A DNA stretch of 56,022 bases, from positions 1 to 56,022 of the forward strand of contig NZ_RJJT01000033.1 of NCBI RefSeq assembly GCF_003938655.1. Reading direction: 5' to 3'. The position numbers were made by a program, and so were the translations under genes. The notes under the pieces were generated by a model, which saw only the letters and a program-made list of their open reading frames with translations, ran no database searches and was not told the origin of the DNA. Positions 8,064 through 16,542 of the stretch are shown piece by piece; position 1 is the stretch's first letter, and every line of letters begins with the position of its first letter. The DNA is from Rhizobium pisi (lineage in GTDB: Bacteria; Pseudomonadota; Alphaproteobacteria; Rhizobiales; Rhizobiaceae).

Positions 8064-10526
8064 ATGATCGATTCCATTCTCGACCGGATGACGCTCGAAG
8101 AGCAGGTGTCGCTGCTGTCAGGCGCCGATTTCTGGACGACGGTTCCCGTCGAGCGTCTCGGCGTGCCGAAGATCAAGGTGACGGACGGGCCGAACGGCGC
8201 TCGCGGCGCGGGCTCGCTGGTTGCCGGCGTCAAGGCGAGCTGCTTTCCCGTCGGCATCGCGCTCGGGGCCACCTGGAATCCCGATCTCGTCAGGCAGATG
8301 GGTACGGCCCTTGCGCGCCAGGCCAAGAGCAAGGGTGCCGCCGTCTTGCTCGCGCCCACGGTGAATATCCACCGCTCCGGCCTCAACGGGCGCAATTTCG
8401 AATGTTACTCCGAAGATCCGATGCTGACATCAGAACTCGCCGTCGCCTATATCGAGGGCGTGCAGGGGGAGGGGATCGCCGCGACGATCAAGCACTTCGC
8501 CGGCAATGAATCCGAAATCGAGCGGCAGACCATGTCTTCCGACATCGACGAGCGAACGCTGCGCGAAATCTACCTTCCGCCCTTCGAGCAGGCTGTCCGC
8601 CGCGCCGGCGTCATGGCCGTCATGTCTTCCTACAACCGCCTCAATGGCACCTATACCAGCGAGCATCATTGGCTGCTGACCAAGGTGCTGCGCGAGGAAT
8701 GGGGCTTCGACGGCATCGTCATGTCCGACTGGTTCGGCTCGCATTCGACCGCAGAGACGATCAATGCCGGTCTCGATCTCGAAATGCCGGGCCCGGCGCG
8801 CGATCGCGGCGAAAAGCTCGTTGCCTCCGTGCGCGAGGGCAAGGTGGAGGCGGCGACCGTGCGGGCGGCGGCGCGACGCATGCTGCTGCTGCTCGAGCGG
8901 GTCGGCGCATTCAAGAGCAAACCCGATCTCACCGAGCGGGCGGTCGACCTGCCGGAAGACCGGGCGCTGATCCGGCGCCTCGGCGCGGAAGGCGCGGTCC
9001 TCCTCAAGAACGACGGCATCCTGCCGCTTGTGAAGACCTCGCTCGACCGGATCGCCGTCATCGGGCCGAATGCCGCGAGCGCCCGCGTCATGGGCGGCGG
9101 CAGCGCGCAGATCGCCGCGCATTATACCGTGAGCCCGCTCGAAGGCATTCGCGCCGCCCTTTCCAACGCCAATAGCATCAGCCACGCCGTCGGCTGCCGC
9201 CACAACCGCCTGATCGACGTGTTCAAGGGAAAGATCGCGGTCGAATATTTCAAGGGGCGCGGTTGCAAGGGCGATCCCCTCCATGTCGAGATCGTTGAGA
9301 AGGGCGAGTTCTTCTGGTTCGAGCTGCCGTCCGATGAGCTCGATCCCGCCGATTTCTCGGCGCGGATGACGATGCAATTCGTTCCGGAGGAGAGCGGCGA
9401 TCATCTGTTCGGCATGACCAATGCCGGGCTGGCGCGGCTCTTCGTCGACGGCAGGCTCGCGGTCGACGGCCGCGACGGCTGGATGCGCGGCGAGAATTAT
9501 TTCGGCACGGCCAATGACGAACAACGCGGCGCGGTGACGCTCGAAGCTGGCCGGACCTATGAGGTCACGGTCGAGTATGAGCCGTCCATGGCGAGCGAAG
9601 AGGGCATCAACCTCATCGCCGTCCGCTTCGGCGTCGAAAAGCCGCTCGGCGAAGCCGATATCGAGGCCGCCGTCGAGACGGCGCGCAATGCCGATCTCGC
9701 GCTCCTCTTCGTCGGCCGCGACGGCGAATGGGACACGGAAGGACTCGATCTGCCCGACATGCGGCTTCCGGGCCGCCAGGAGGAACTGATCGAGAAGGTC
9801 GCTGCCGCCAATGCCAACACCGTCGTCGTGCTGCAGACCGGCGGCCCCATCGAAATGCCTTGGCTCGGCAAGGTCCGCGCCGTTCTGCAGATATGGTATC
9901 CGGGTCAGGAACTCGGCAATGCCGTCGCCGACGTCCTGTTCGGCGATGCCGAGCCCGGCGGCCGCCTGCCGCAGACCTTCCTGAAGGCGCTGGCTGACAA
10001 TTCCGCCATCACGGGCGATCCCGCCATCTATCCCGGCAAGGACGGGCATGTGCGCTACGGCGAAGGTGTCTTCGTCGGCTACCGCCATCACGACACACGC
10101 GCCGTCGCGCCACTCTTCCCCTTCGGTTTCGGCCTCGGCTATACCAGCTTCCGCTGGAGCGAACCGCTGCTATCGGCGCGCGAAATGAGCTCCGACGGTG
10201 TGACCGTCAGCATCGAGCTGACCAATATCGGCGACCGGCCTGGCTCGGAACTCGTCCAGCTCTATATCCGCTCGCCGAAGGCGAAGGTGGAACGGCCGGA
10301 CAAGGAACTGCGCGCCTTCGCAAAGCTCTCGCTGCTCCCCGGCGAGACCGGTACGGCGGTGATGAAGATCGTCCCGCGCGACCTCGCCTTTTTCGACGTC
10401 GAGACCGGGGCCTTCCGGGCGGAAGCGGGGAACTATCAGCTGGTCGTGGCAGCGAATGCCGCCGATACCAGGTTCGTAATCGACCTGCCCTCGCCCTCCA
10501 GCTACCTGCTGCCGACTTCGTACTAG
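8064..10526 (+). CDS. Beta-glucosidase, glycoside hydrolase family 3 with PA14 insertion
   Basis: This 820-residue enzyme has the GH3 layout: an N-terminal TIM barrel (to about residue 290), a second alpha/beta domain interrupted by a PA14-type carbohydrate-binding insertion (about residues 390-535), and a C-terminal fibronectin-III-like domain. D222 in VMSDWFGS is the catalytic nucleophile. No signal peptide is seen, so it probably acts in the cytoplasm on imported beta-glucosides, possibly plant-derived. ATG 8064 was chosen over an upstream in-frame start because GGGAGG lies seven bases before it. Control by the divergent TetR repressor is likely. Confidence 0.92.
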   Translation: MIDSILDRMTLEEQVSLLSGADFWTTVPVERLGVPKIKVTDGPNGARGAGSLVAGVKASCFPVGIALGATWNPDLVRQMGTALARQAKSKGAAVLLAPTVNIHRSGLNGRNFECYSEDPMLTSELAVAYIEGVQGEGIAATIKHFAGNESEIERQTMSSDIDERTLREIYLPPFEQAVRRAGVMAVMSSYNRLNGTYTSEHHWLLTKVLREEWGFDGIVMSDWFGSHSTAETINAGLDLEMPGPARDRGEKLVASVREGKVEAATVRAAARRMLLLLERVGAFKSKPDLTERAVDLPEDRALIRRLGAEGAVLLKNDGILPLVKTSLDRIAVIGPNAASARVMGGGSAQIAAHYTVSPLEGIRAALSNANSISHAVGCRHNRLIDVFKGKIAVEYFKGRGCKGDPLHVEIVEKGEFFWFELPSDELDPADFSARMTMQFVPEESGDHLFGMTNAGLARLFVDGRLAVDGRDGWMRGENYFGTANDEQRGAVTLEAGRTYEVTVEYEPSMASEEGINLIAVRFGVEKPLGEADIEAAVETARNADLALLFVGRDGEWDTEGLDLPDMRLPGRQEELIEKVAAANANTVVVLQTGGPIEMPWLGKVRAVLQIWYPGQELGNAVADVLFGDAEPGGRLPQTFLKALADNSAITGDPAIYPGKDGHVRYGEGVFVGYRHHDTRAVAPLFPFGFGLGYTSFRWSEPLLSAREMSSDGVTVSIELTNIGDRPGSELVQLYIRSPKAKVERPDKELRAFAKLSLLPGETGTAVMKIVPRDLAFFDVETGAFRAEAGNYQLVVAANAADTRFVIDLPSPSSYLLPTSY

Positions 10527-10574
10527 GCGGGTAGGGGCAACGCGTTTTGGCCCGGATGCACATCCAATAGTCAC

Positions 10575-10629
10575 GGCAGGCCGATGGCCTGCCGGGTGAT
10601 TGGCGCGTCTATCGAAGAACAGACGCGCC
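10575..10629. terminator. Two adjacent GC-rich hairpins after the GH3 gene
   Basis: GGCAGGCC/GGCCTGCC (10575-10593, three-base loop) is followed by GGCGCGTCT/AGACGCGCC (10602-10629, ten-base loop). Both stems are perfect. They lie between convergent genes and probably act as a terminator or mRNA-end barrier in both directions, although no clear T-run follows either stem. Confidence 0.5.
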
Positions 10630-10678
10630 CCGCGTGGTCAATTTCCGCAAGCGGCTTCGACCCGTCTCCGCTTTACCG

Positions 10679-11170
10679 TTACTTTTGCGGAATCATGACG
10701 TAGGCCTCGCCGCCGTTCCGGTCGTGCTGGAAGATGAAGCGCTTGCCCTTGATGGTGGCAACGAAGGGCTGGTTGGGCTTGTCATTCATCGGAACATTGT
10801 CGGCGAATTCGGCGACCGCGCGCAGGAACTGCTGATGCAGGGTCGGATCGGCGCGATTGGGGCTGGTGATGGCGCATTCCCGGCCGGGCTTGATCTGCAC
10901 CGACATGGAATGGTCCTTCGTCATGCCGTCCTTGCCGCCATTGAGGTCGTCGAAATCGGTGACGCCGTAGCGCTTGGCGCCGCTGATCCCGGCCGTGAAG
11001 GACGGGGCGGTTTTCAGGCAAAGGTCTTTGAAGGCTTTGATAGCGATATCGGTCTTGCCTGATGCTACCGGCGGGGCGGCTGCCGACGCCGTGCAGTCGG
11101 CCATTCCGGCTGTCATGGCGAGCCAAATTGCTGCAGACTTAAATGGATTGGTGATGCATTGACGTGTCAT
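10679..11170 (-). CDS. Exported protein of unknown function
   Basis: The 163-residue product begins with a hydrophobic stretch after a short polar start (about residues 10-28), followed by an Ala-rich region that looks like a signal peptidase site. The mature part carries three cysteines but no motif that I recognise. The start at 11170 gives the better signal-peptide shape; an upstream ATG at 11197 would add a charged extension. It is convergent with the glucosidase and shows no operon partner. Periplasmic location is inferred from the signal peptide only. Confidence 0.6.
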   Translation of the reverse strand: MTRQCITNPFKSAAIWLAMTAGMADCTASAAAPPVASGKTDIAIKAFKDLCLKTAPSFTAGISGAKRYGVTDFDDLNGGKDGMTKDHSMSVQIKPGRECAITSPNRADPTLHQQFLRAVAEFADNVPMNDKPNQPFVATIKGKRFIFQHDRNGGEAYVMIPQK

Positions 11171-11680
11171 GGTTTTCCTATCTTTCCGCCTCGTCATCCG
11201 GTGGCGCGGGAGCGTGCGCCCGGCGTGACATACGCATCCTTAAAGCGATCGTCTAAATAATTTGCAACCGGCGGGTCGGGCTTGCAGGAAAGATCTCAGC
11301 GCAAGTCGTCGCCGAGTTTAAGGGGTGCCGACAATCCACGCGGCGGGCGGTTTTCGTCTGGGAAATACTGATCTCAACGCGCCGAAACGACATCGCGGCC
11401 GAGATCAATCGGCAACGTTGTTTGCTCACTTGCTCGAAATAAAGCATGGCGGGCCGGTTATCTCTGGATATCAGGCGAAGGCGCATGCAGGCGCTTCACG
11501 GGTTGTTATTCATGACTGTATTTGCACAGATTTTTAGCTGTGCAAGCGCGCTGGAATCCGTTTGCAAACCACATAGGATTGCATTACCGTCCAGCACACT
11601 CGGAAGTTATAGCTCTCGCATTGCATTTCGGCTTTTTATTCTCCCTCGTTGCTTCGGCACGTTATTCGGATGGGCCCTGC
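11171..11680. other. Gene-free intergenic region upstream of the cytochrome operon
   Basis: About 510 bases separate the exported-protein gene from the operon at 11681. The short open frames here lack ribosome sites and plausible composition. The only clear structure is the palindrome at 11522-11545. The operon promoter must lie in this region, but I could not identify -35 and -10 elements with confidence. Confidence 0.5.
11522..11545. promoter_or_regulatory. Operator-like palindrome upstream of the cytochrome operon
   Basis: TTGCACAG (11522-11529) and CTGTGCAA (11538-11545) are exact inverted copies around an eight-base AT-rich spacer. The 24-bp dyad lies about 135 bases before the first start codon of the operon and is a reasonable binding site for a dimeric regulator. 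No regulator gene lies beside the operon. Confidence 0.4.
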
Positions 11681-13066
11681 ATGCACCCAGATAGCCAGTT
11701 CACACATGCCGACAACGCGACGCTAATCTTCAACGAGCTGAAATTTCGCTCGCTGACGGTCAAGAACCGACTCTTCCGATCCAATATCTCAGGCCAGTTC
11801 GACGACTATAACGGTCATGGCGGGAATGCCCGGCTGAACTGGGAGGAGAAATTCGCGCGCGGCGGGATCGGCTGCATCATTTCCTCCTTCACCCCGGTCT
11901 CGGTGCGCGGCCGCATCCTCGTGCGCTACGCGATGATCGACGATGACGACAAGATCCCCTTCTGGCGGGAGGTCGGCCGCCGCGTTCACGGCCATGACTG
12001 TCGGTTCATCATGCAGCTCAGCCATTCCGGCCGCCAGCAGGACATGGGCGGCGTCGAGAACCTGTTCAACAAGGGTCTGAGCTCGACCGATAAGAGCGAT
12101 TACTTTCATGGGCTGCTCGCCCAGGCGATGACGAAACCCGAGATCGCCGAGGTTGTGGAGCAGTTCGCCCAGGGGGCGCGGCGCGCCCGGGAGGCGGGGC
12201 TCGACGGCGTCGAGCTTCACGGCGCCAACGGCTATCTGCTGACGCAGTTCCTGAGTTCCGGCATCAACGACCGGACGGACGAATATGGCGGCGGCTGGGA
12301 GGGCAGGGCGCGTTTCGTGCTCGAGATCGTCAGGGCGATCCGCCGCGAGGTCGGCCAGGACTTTCATCTGCAGATGAAGATCAACGGCGTCGACCACAAT
12401 GACTGGCTCTATCCCTGGATCAAGAAGGGCAACACGCTCGACGAGACGGTCAAGATCTGCACGATGCTGCTCGACGGCGGCAAGGGCGTCGATTCCTTCC
12501 ATGTTTCGAGCGGCTCGACCTTTCCGCATCCGCGCAATCCCGCCGGCGACCTGCCGCTGGAAGACCTCCACCGCTGGTATGACGGCATGCTCTCTCAGGG
12601 CACGCGGGCGCCGATGAACTATGCGATCTTTTCCAATCCGCTGCTGGGGCGCGCCTTCCAGGCGCTCTGGCGCTGGCGCAGGGGCAAGGTCATCGAGGGC
12701 ATCAATCTCGACTATGCCCGCGCCGTTTCCGAAGCGATCGGCAAGATCGATCCCGATATCAAGGTGCTCTGCACCGGCGGCTTCCAGCATGCCGACCGGA
12801 TCGCCGAGGCGCTCCGCTCGAAAGCCTGCGACGCTGTCACAATGGCCCGCCCGCTGATCGCCAACAACAATCTGCCTGAGATACTCGCCGAGGCCAACGG
12901 GCCGGAGAAGGAATGCACCTACTGCAACAAGTGTCTGCTCAACGATCTCGAAAACCCGCTCGGCTGTTATGACCTCAGCCGGTTTGACGGGGCAACCTTC
13001 GAGGATCGCTACAGCGAGATGATCAAGCAGGTCATGTCGGTTTTCGAGCCGCCGACCTTCCATTGA
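11681..13066 (+). CDS. Old Yellow Enzyme-like NADH:flavin oxidoreductase
   Basis: The 461-residue protein is an FMN-binding TIM barrel of the Old Yellow Enzyme / 2,4-dienoyl-CoA reductase class. The motif HGANGYLLTQFLSSGINDRT (near residue 180) is diagnostic. Near the C-terminus CTYCNKCLLNDLENPLGC supplies four cysteines resembling the iron-sulfur ligands of dienoyl-CoA reductases, but the FAD/NAD domain of those enzymes is missing. ATG 11681 was preferred because the conserved FNELKFRSLTVKNR start follows shortly after it. It opens a seven-gene operon; the next gene begins 33 bases downstream. It probably reduces an activated double bond of the pathway substrate. Confidence 0.85.
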   Translation: MHPDSQFTHADNATLIFNELKFRSLTVKNRLFRSNISGQFDDYNGHGGNARLNWEEKFARGGIGCIISSFTPVSVRGRILVRYAMIDDDDKIPFWREVGRRVHGHDCRFIMQLSHSGRQQDMGGVENLFNKGLSSTDKSDYFHGLLAQAMTKPEIAEVVEQFAQGARRAREAGLDGVELHGANGYLLTQFLSSGINDRTDEYGGGWEGRARFVLEIVRAIRREVGQDFHLQMKINGVDHNDWLYPWIKKGNTLDETVKICTMLLDGGKGVDSFHVSSGSTFPHPRNPAGDLPLEDLHRWYDGMLSQGTRAPMNYAIFSNPLLGRAFQALWRWRRGKVIEGINLDYARAVSEAIGKIDPDIKVLCTGGFQHADRIAEALRSKACDAVTMARPLIANNNLPEILAEANGPEKECTYCNKCLLNDLENPLGCYDLSRFDGATFEDRYSEMIKQVMSVFEPPTFH

Positions 13067-13099
13067 GGCCCGCATCGCACGCGCATCCGGAGGGGATCC

Positions 13100-14626
13100 A
13101 TGAGCAGCGACAACGACCGCAAGACGCCCGTCGAGATCGCCGTCGCGCGCCACCGCCGCTGGTGGCTGGCGATCGTCGTGCTGCTGTTGCTCGCGGTCGT
13201 CTACTACCTGGTTTTCGTCAACCAGTATGTCGTCGCCTTCAAAGGTCAGAGCGAGCATTTCATGCATGGCTCGATCGGCAGCGAGACGGCGACGGGACCG
13301 CCTTACTGGGTCTTTAAGGCCTTGCCGGTCATGTATGCCGACAAGCTGGGGCCGGAAGGCTGGAGCCGGTTCGGTTTCCTCTACGAAAAGCCCGGCGACG
13401 ACCTTCCGATCGGGGTGTCTCGCCGCGTGGTCTCAGGCGTCGAGCGGGTCTGGCTCAACTGTTCCGTCTGCCATGTCGGCACCTATCATCTTCCCGGCGA
13501 TCCGGTTCGCCATCTCATCCCCGGCGCACCGTCCAACAATCTGCGCCTGCAGGAATTTATCCGTTTCTTCATCGATGTCGGCCGCGATCCCGGCTTTACC
13601 GCGGATGCGCTGATTGCGACGATCGATAGCCCCAAGGTCGGCGGCGATCTCAATATCTTCGAGCGGCTGGTCTATCGCTACGTGGTCTTTCCCAGGGTCA
13701 AGAACGCCTTCCTCGATCTCGGCACCCAGCTCGATTTCGTCAAGCGCCAGGAGGCGTGGGGGCCGGGCCGCGTGGACACGTTCAATCCCTACAAGGCGCT
13801 GCAGTTCAATTTTCCCATGGACGAGGCCCATATATCGGGTGCTGCGCTGAACGGCTCTTCCGACTATCCCGCCATCTGGCGCCAGCGTCCGCGCGAAGGC
13901 ATGAACCTCCATTGGGACGGCAATAATGATTCCGTGGCCGAACGAAACCTGAGCGCCGCACTCGGCGCCGGCGTGACGCCCGTGACGGTCGACCGCGCGT
14001 CGATCAAGCGCATCGAAGACTGGATGTGGGATCTGCCTTCGCCGCCCTTCCCCGTCGCCGGCGGGATCGATCAGGCGAAGGCGGCAGAGGGCAAGACGCT
14101 GTTTGCGCATTATTGCGCTGACTGCCACGGCTTCAAGGATGCGAACGGCTACAGCTATGACAGGCAGCGTTTCACGCGGCTCGGCAAGACGGTTCCGCTC
14201 GCCGAGATCGGCACCGATGCGGGGCGCTGGACCTCCTATACGGAAAATTTCGCTGCCGAGCAGAACCTGCTCTATGCCGGCTACCCCTGGCGCTTCAACC
14301 GCTTCCACAAAACCGACGGCTATGCCAATCACCCGCTCGACGGCATCTGGGCGCGCTCGCCCTATCTGCACAACGGCTCGGTGCCGACCCTGCGCGACCT
14401 GCTTCAGCCGAGCGCCAGGCGGCCGCCCGTCTGGTTCCGCGGCAGCGACGAGTTTGATCTCGCCAAAGTGGGCTATCGGTCGGATCAGTCGGCCGGCGGC
14501 GATCTATTTCGATACGACACGACGCGGCCCGGCAACGGCAATGCCGGCCACGAAGGATATCGCTACGGCACGGAGCTGCCGGACGCCGCAAAAGACGCCC
14601 TCGTCGAATATATGAAAACGCTATGA
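13100..14626 (+). CDS. Membrane-anchored di-haem cytochrome c, paralogue 1
   Basis: An N-terminal transmembrane anchor (residues 21-40) is followed by a periplasmic body with two haem c motifs, CSVCH at 121-125 and CADCH at 339-343. The arrangement and the segments WGPGRVDTFNP, LHWDG and RSPYLHNGSVPTLRDLL resemble the large di-haem group that includes RoxA-type and MauG/peroxidase-like cytochromes, which use one haem for catalysis or electron transfer. The 508-residue length fits. Its stop overlaps the start of the next gene (14623-14626). It is clearly paralogous to the protein at 15051. An enzymatic (oxygenase or peroxidase) role and a purely electron-carrying role are both open. Confidence 0.8.
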   Translation: MSSDNDRKTPVEIAVARHRRWWLAIVVLLLLAVVYYLVFVNQYVVAFKGQSEHFMHGSIGSETATGPPYWVFKALPVMYADKLGPEGWSRFGFLYEKPGDDLPIGVSRRVVSGVERVWLNCSVCHVGTYHLPGDPVRHLIPGAPSNNLRLQEFIRFFIDVGRDPGFTADALIATIDSPKVGGDLNIFERLVYRYVVFPRVKNAFLDLGTQLDFVKRQEAWGPGRVDTFNPYKALQFNFPMDEAHISGAALNGSSDYPAIWRQRPREGMNLHWDGNNDSVAERNLSAALGAGVTPVTVDRASIKRIEDWMWDLPSPPFPVAGGIDQAKAAEGKTLFAHYCADCHGFKDANGYSYDRQRFTRLGKTVPLAEIGTDAGRWTSYTENFAAEQNLLYAGYPWRFNRFHKTDGYANHPLDGIWARSPYLHNGSVPTLRDLLQPSARRPPVWFRGSDEFDLAKVGYRSDQSAGGDLFRYDTTRPGNGNAGHEGYRYGTELPDAAKDALVEYMKTL

Positions 14627-15054
14627 CCCAGTCGCGATCGCTCAGCAAATGGAAGGCACGGCATGCGGTCCTCGTCTGGATCGGCATCCTGCTGAATTTC
14701 GCCTTCGTCCTGCCGCTCATCTTCTGTCCGGAATGGATTCTCGGTCTCTTCGGCATCACCGTCAACCAGCTGATCTGGCCGCGATTTGCCGGATTGCTGC
14801 TCGGGATCCTGTCGATCTTCTACATTCCGGCGACGCTCGATATCGACCGTTACCGCATCTTTGCCTGGCTTGCAGTCTTTCCCTCCCGCACCTTCGGCAC
14901 GGTCTTCTTCTTTCTCGCCGTCTTCGTCTTCGGCCAGCCGATCGGCTATCTCGCCGGCGTCTTTCTCGACGGGTCGATCGGCATTGCGACGCTTTTCTGC
15001 CTCCTGCGCATCCTGCGGCTCGAACAGAATATCTCCGAAGGGAGACAGGCATGA
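14623..15054 (+). CDS. Four-helix integral membrane protein
   Basis: The 143-residue protein contains four hydrophobic segments (about residues 16-38, 45-65, 80-102 and 107-128) and no enzymatic motif I recognise. It overlaps both neighbours by ATGA junctions (14623-14626 and 15051-15054), so it is made together with the two cytochromes. It may anchor them or carry quinone-linked electrons, which is inference only from position. Confidence 0.75.
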   Translation: MTQSRSLSKWKARHAVLVWIGILLNFAFVLPLIFCPEWILGLFGITVNQLIWPRFAGLLLGILSIFYIPATLDIDRYRIFAWLAVFPSRTFGTVFFFLAVFVFGQPIGYLAGVFLDGSIGIATLFCLLRILRLEQNISEGRQA

Positions 15055-16526
15055 GGCGCGTCTTCTGGAAATGGCTTTTCGCCATTCTCGTCCTCATCGT
15101 TGTCGGCGCATTCGCGCTGTTCTTCCTGCTCTTCCGGCCGGTCGCCCAGCCGAGGACGAACGATCTGGCCGAGGTCTTCAACCACGGTTCGATCGGCAAC
15201 GAAGAGGCGCAGGGAATTCCCTACTGGATCTGGCGGGTTCTGCCGCAGCTCTTCCCCGACCATCTGCCGGCAAACGCGGACGGCTATGGCGCCTTCGGCC
15301 TCTACTGGCGCGCCGGCGACGAGGTTCCTGTCGGCCTGTCGGTCAAGACGCTGGGCGTCATCGGGCGCGTCGCGCCGAACTGCGCCTTTTGCCACCAGGG
15401 CAGCTATCGGCTGCGCGCCGACGAGCCGGCGCGGCTGGTCGACGCCGGCCCGGGAACGAGGGTCAATCCGCAGGCCTATATCCGGTTCCTGATCGATGTC
15501 GGCGCCGATCCCAGGTTTACCGCCGACCGGGTGATGGCGGAGATCGGCAGGATCTACGACATGCCGGTCTTGGAGCGGGCGCTCTATCGCTTCGTGCTGG
15601 TGCCGGCGACCCGGGCGGCCCTCCAGGAACAGGGGCGGCAGTTTGCCTGGATGAAGGACCGGCCGGACTGGGGTCCGGGCCGGATCGATCCCTTCAACCC
15701 GGTCAAGTTCCAGAACCTCAAACTTGCCGACGACCACACGATCGGCAATTCCGACATGATGCCGCTCTGGTCGCTTGCCGATGTCGCCGCCACCAACACG
15801 CGCCGCTTCTCGCTCCATTGGGACGGATTGCAGACCGATCTCTACGAGACGGTGGTCTCGGGCGCGATCGGCGACGGCATGACCTACAAATCCTATGGGG
15901 GAACCGAAGCGGGTCTTCGCCACATCATGGATTTCATCCGCCTGCAGGGGCCGCCGCCCTCGCCCTTTTCTCCCCTCAGGCCGGCAGGCGATCCCTATCA
16001 TGTCGATGCGGCTGATGTGGACGCCGGCCGCGCGATCTATGCCGCGCAATGCGCCGTCTGCCACGATGCCAAGGGCGCCCGCTACCGGACGCCGATCTCG
16101 ATCGTCGAGCTCGGCACCGACCGTCATCGCCTTGATATGTGGACGCCGGCCGCCCGCGACCGCTATGCGGTCTATGAGCCCGGCTATGCCTGGGGTTTTG
16201 CCAATTTCCAGAAGACCGACGGTTATGTCGCCACAAGCCTTGGCGGCCTGTGGCTGCGCGGTCCCTACCTGCATAACGGCAGCGTCCCGACATTGCGGGC
16301 CCTGCTGCTTCCGCCCGCCGAGCGGCCGGGGAAATTCTACCGCGGCTACGATCTGGTGGATGCCGAGAATGGCGGCTTCGTAAGCATGCCGGATAGCCCG
16401 GGGCAACGCTACGGCATGCTCTACGATACGAGCCTTCCGGGCAACGGCAATGGCGGTCATCTCTGGGGCACGGATTTGGCTCCGGAGGCGAAGGAGCAGC
16501 TGCTTTCCTATCTCAAGACACTTTGA
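15051..16526 (+). CDS. Membrane-anchored di-haem cytochrome c, paralogue 2
   Basis: The 491-residue protein starts with a transmembrane anchor (residues 7-29) and has haem motifs CAFCH at 111-115 and CAVCH at 334-338. It shares with the protein at 13100 the blocks HGSIGNE, WGPGRIDPFNP, LHWDG, FQKTDGY and GPYLHNGSVPTLR, so the two arose by duplication. ATG 15051 was chosen because it overlaps the previous stop and gives a proper anchor. Maturation would need the cytochrome c haem lyase system encoded elsewhere. The next gene follows after 16 bases. Confidence 0.8.
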   Translation: MRRVFWKWLFAILVLIVVGAFALFFLLFRPVAQPRTNDLAEVFNHGSIGNEEAQGIPYWIWRVLPQLFPDHLPANADGYGAFGLYWRAGDEVPVGLSVKTLGVIGRVAPNCAFCHQGSYRLRADEPARLVDAGPGTRVNPQAYIRFLIDVGADPRFTADRVMAEIGRIYDMPVLERALYRFVLVPATRAALQEQGRQFAWMKDRPDWGPGRIDPFNPVKFQNLKLADDHTIGNSDMMPLWSLADVAATNTRRFSLHWDGLQTDLYETVVSGAIGDGMTYKSYGGTEAGLRHIMDFIRLQGPPPSPFSPLRPAGDPYHVDAADVDAGRAIYAAQCAVCHDAKGARYRTPISIVELGTDRHRLDMWTPAARDRYAVYEPGYAWGFANFQKTDGYVATSLGGLWLRGPYLHNGSVPTLRALLLPPAERPGKFYRGYDLVDAENGGFVSMPDSPGQRYGMLYDTSLPGNGNGGHLWGTDLAPEAKEQLLSYLKTL

Positions 16527-16542
16527 CCATCAGGAGGGGGCA

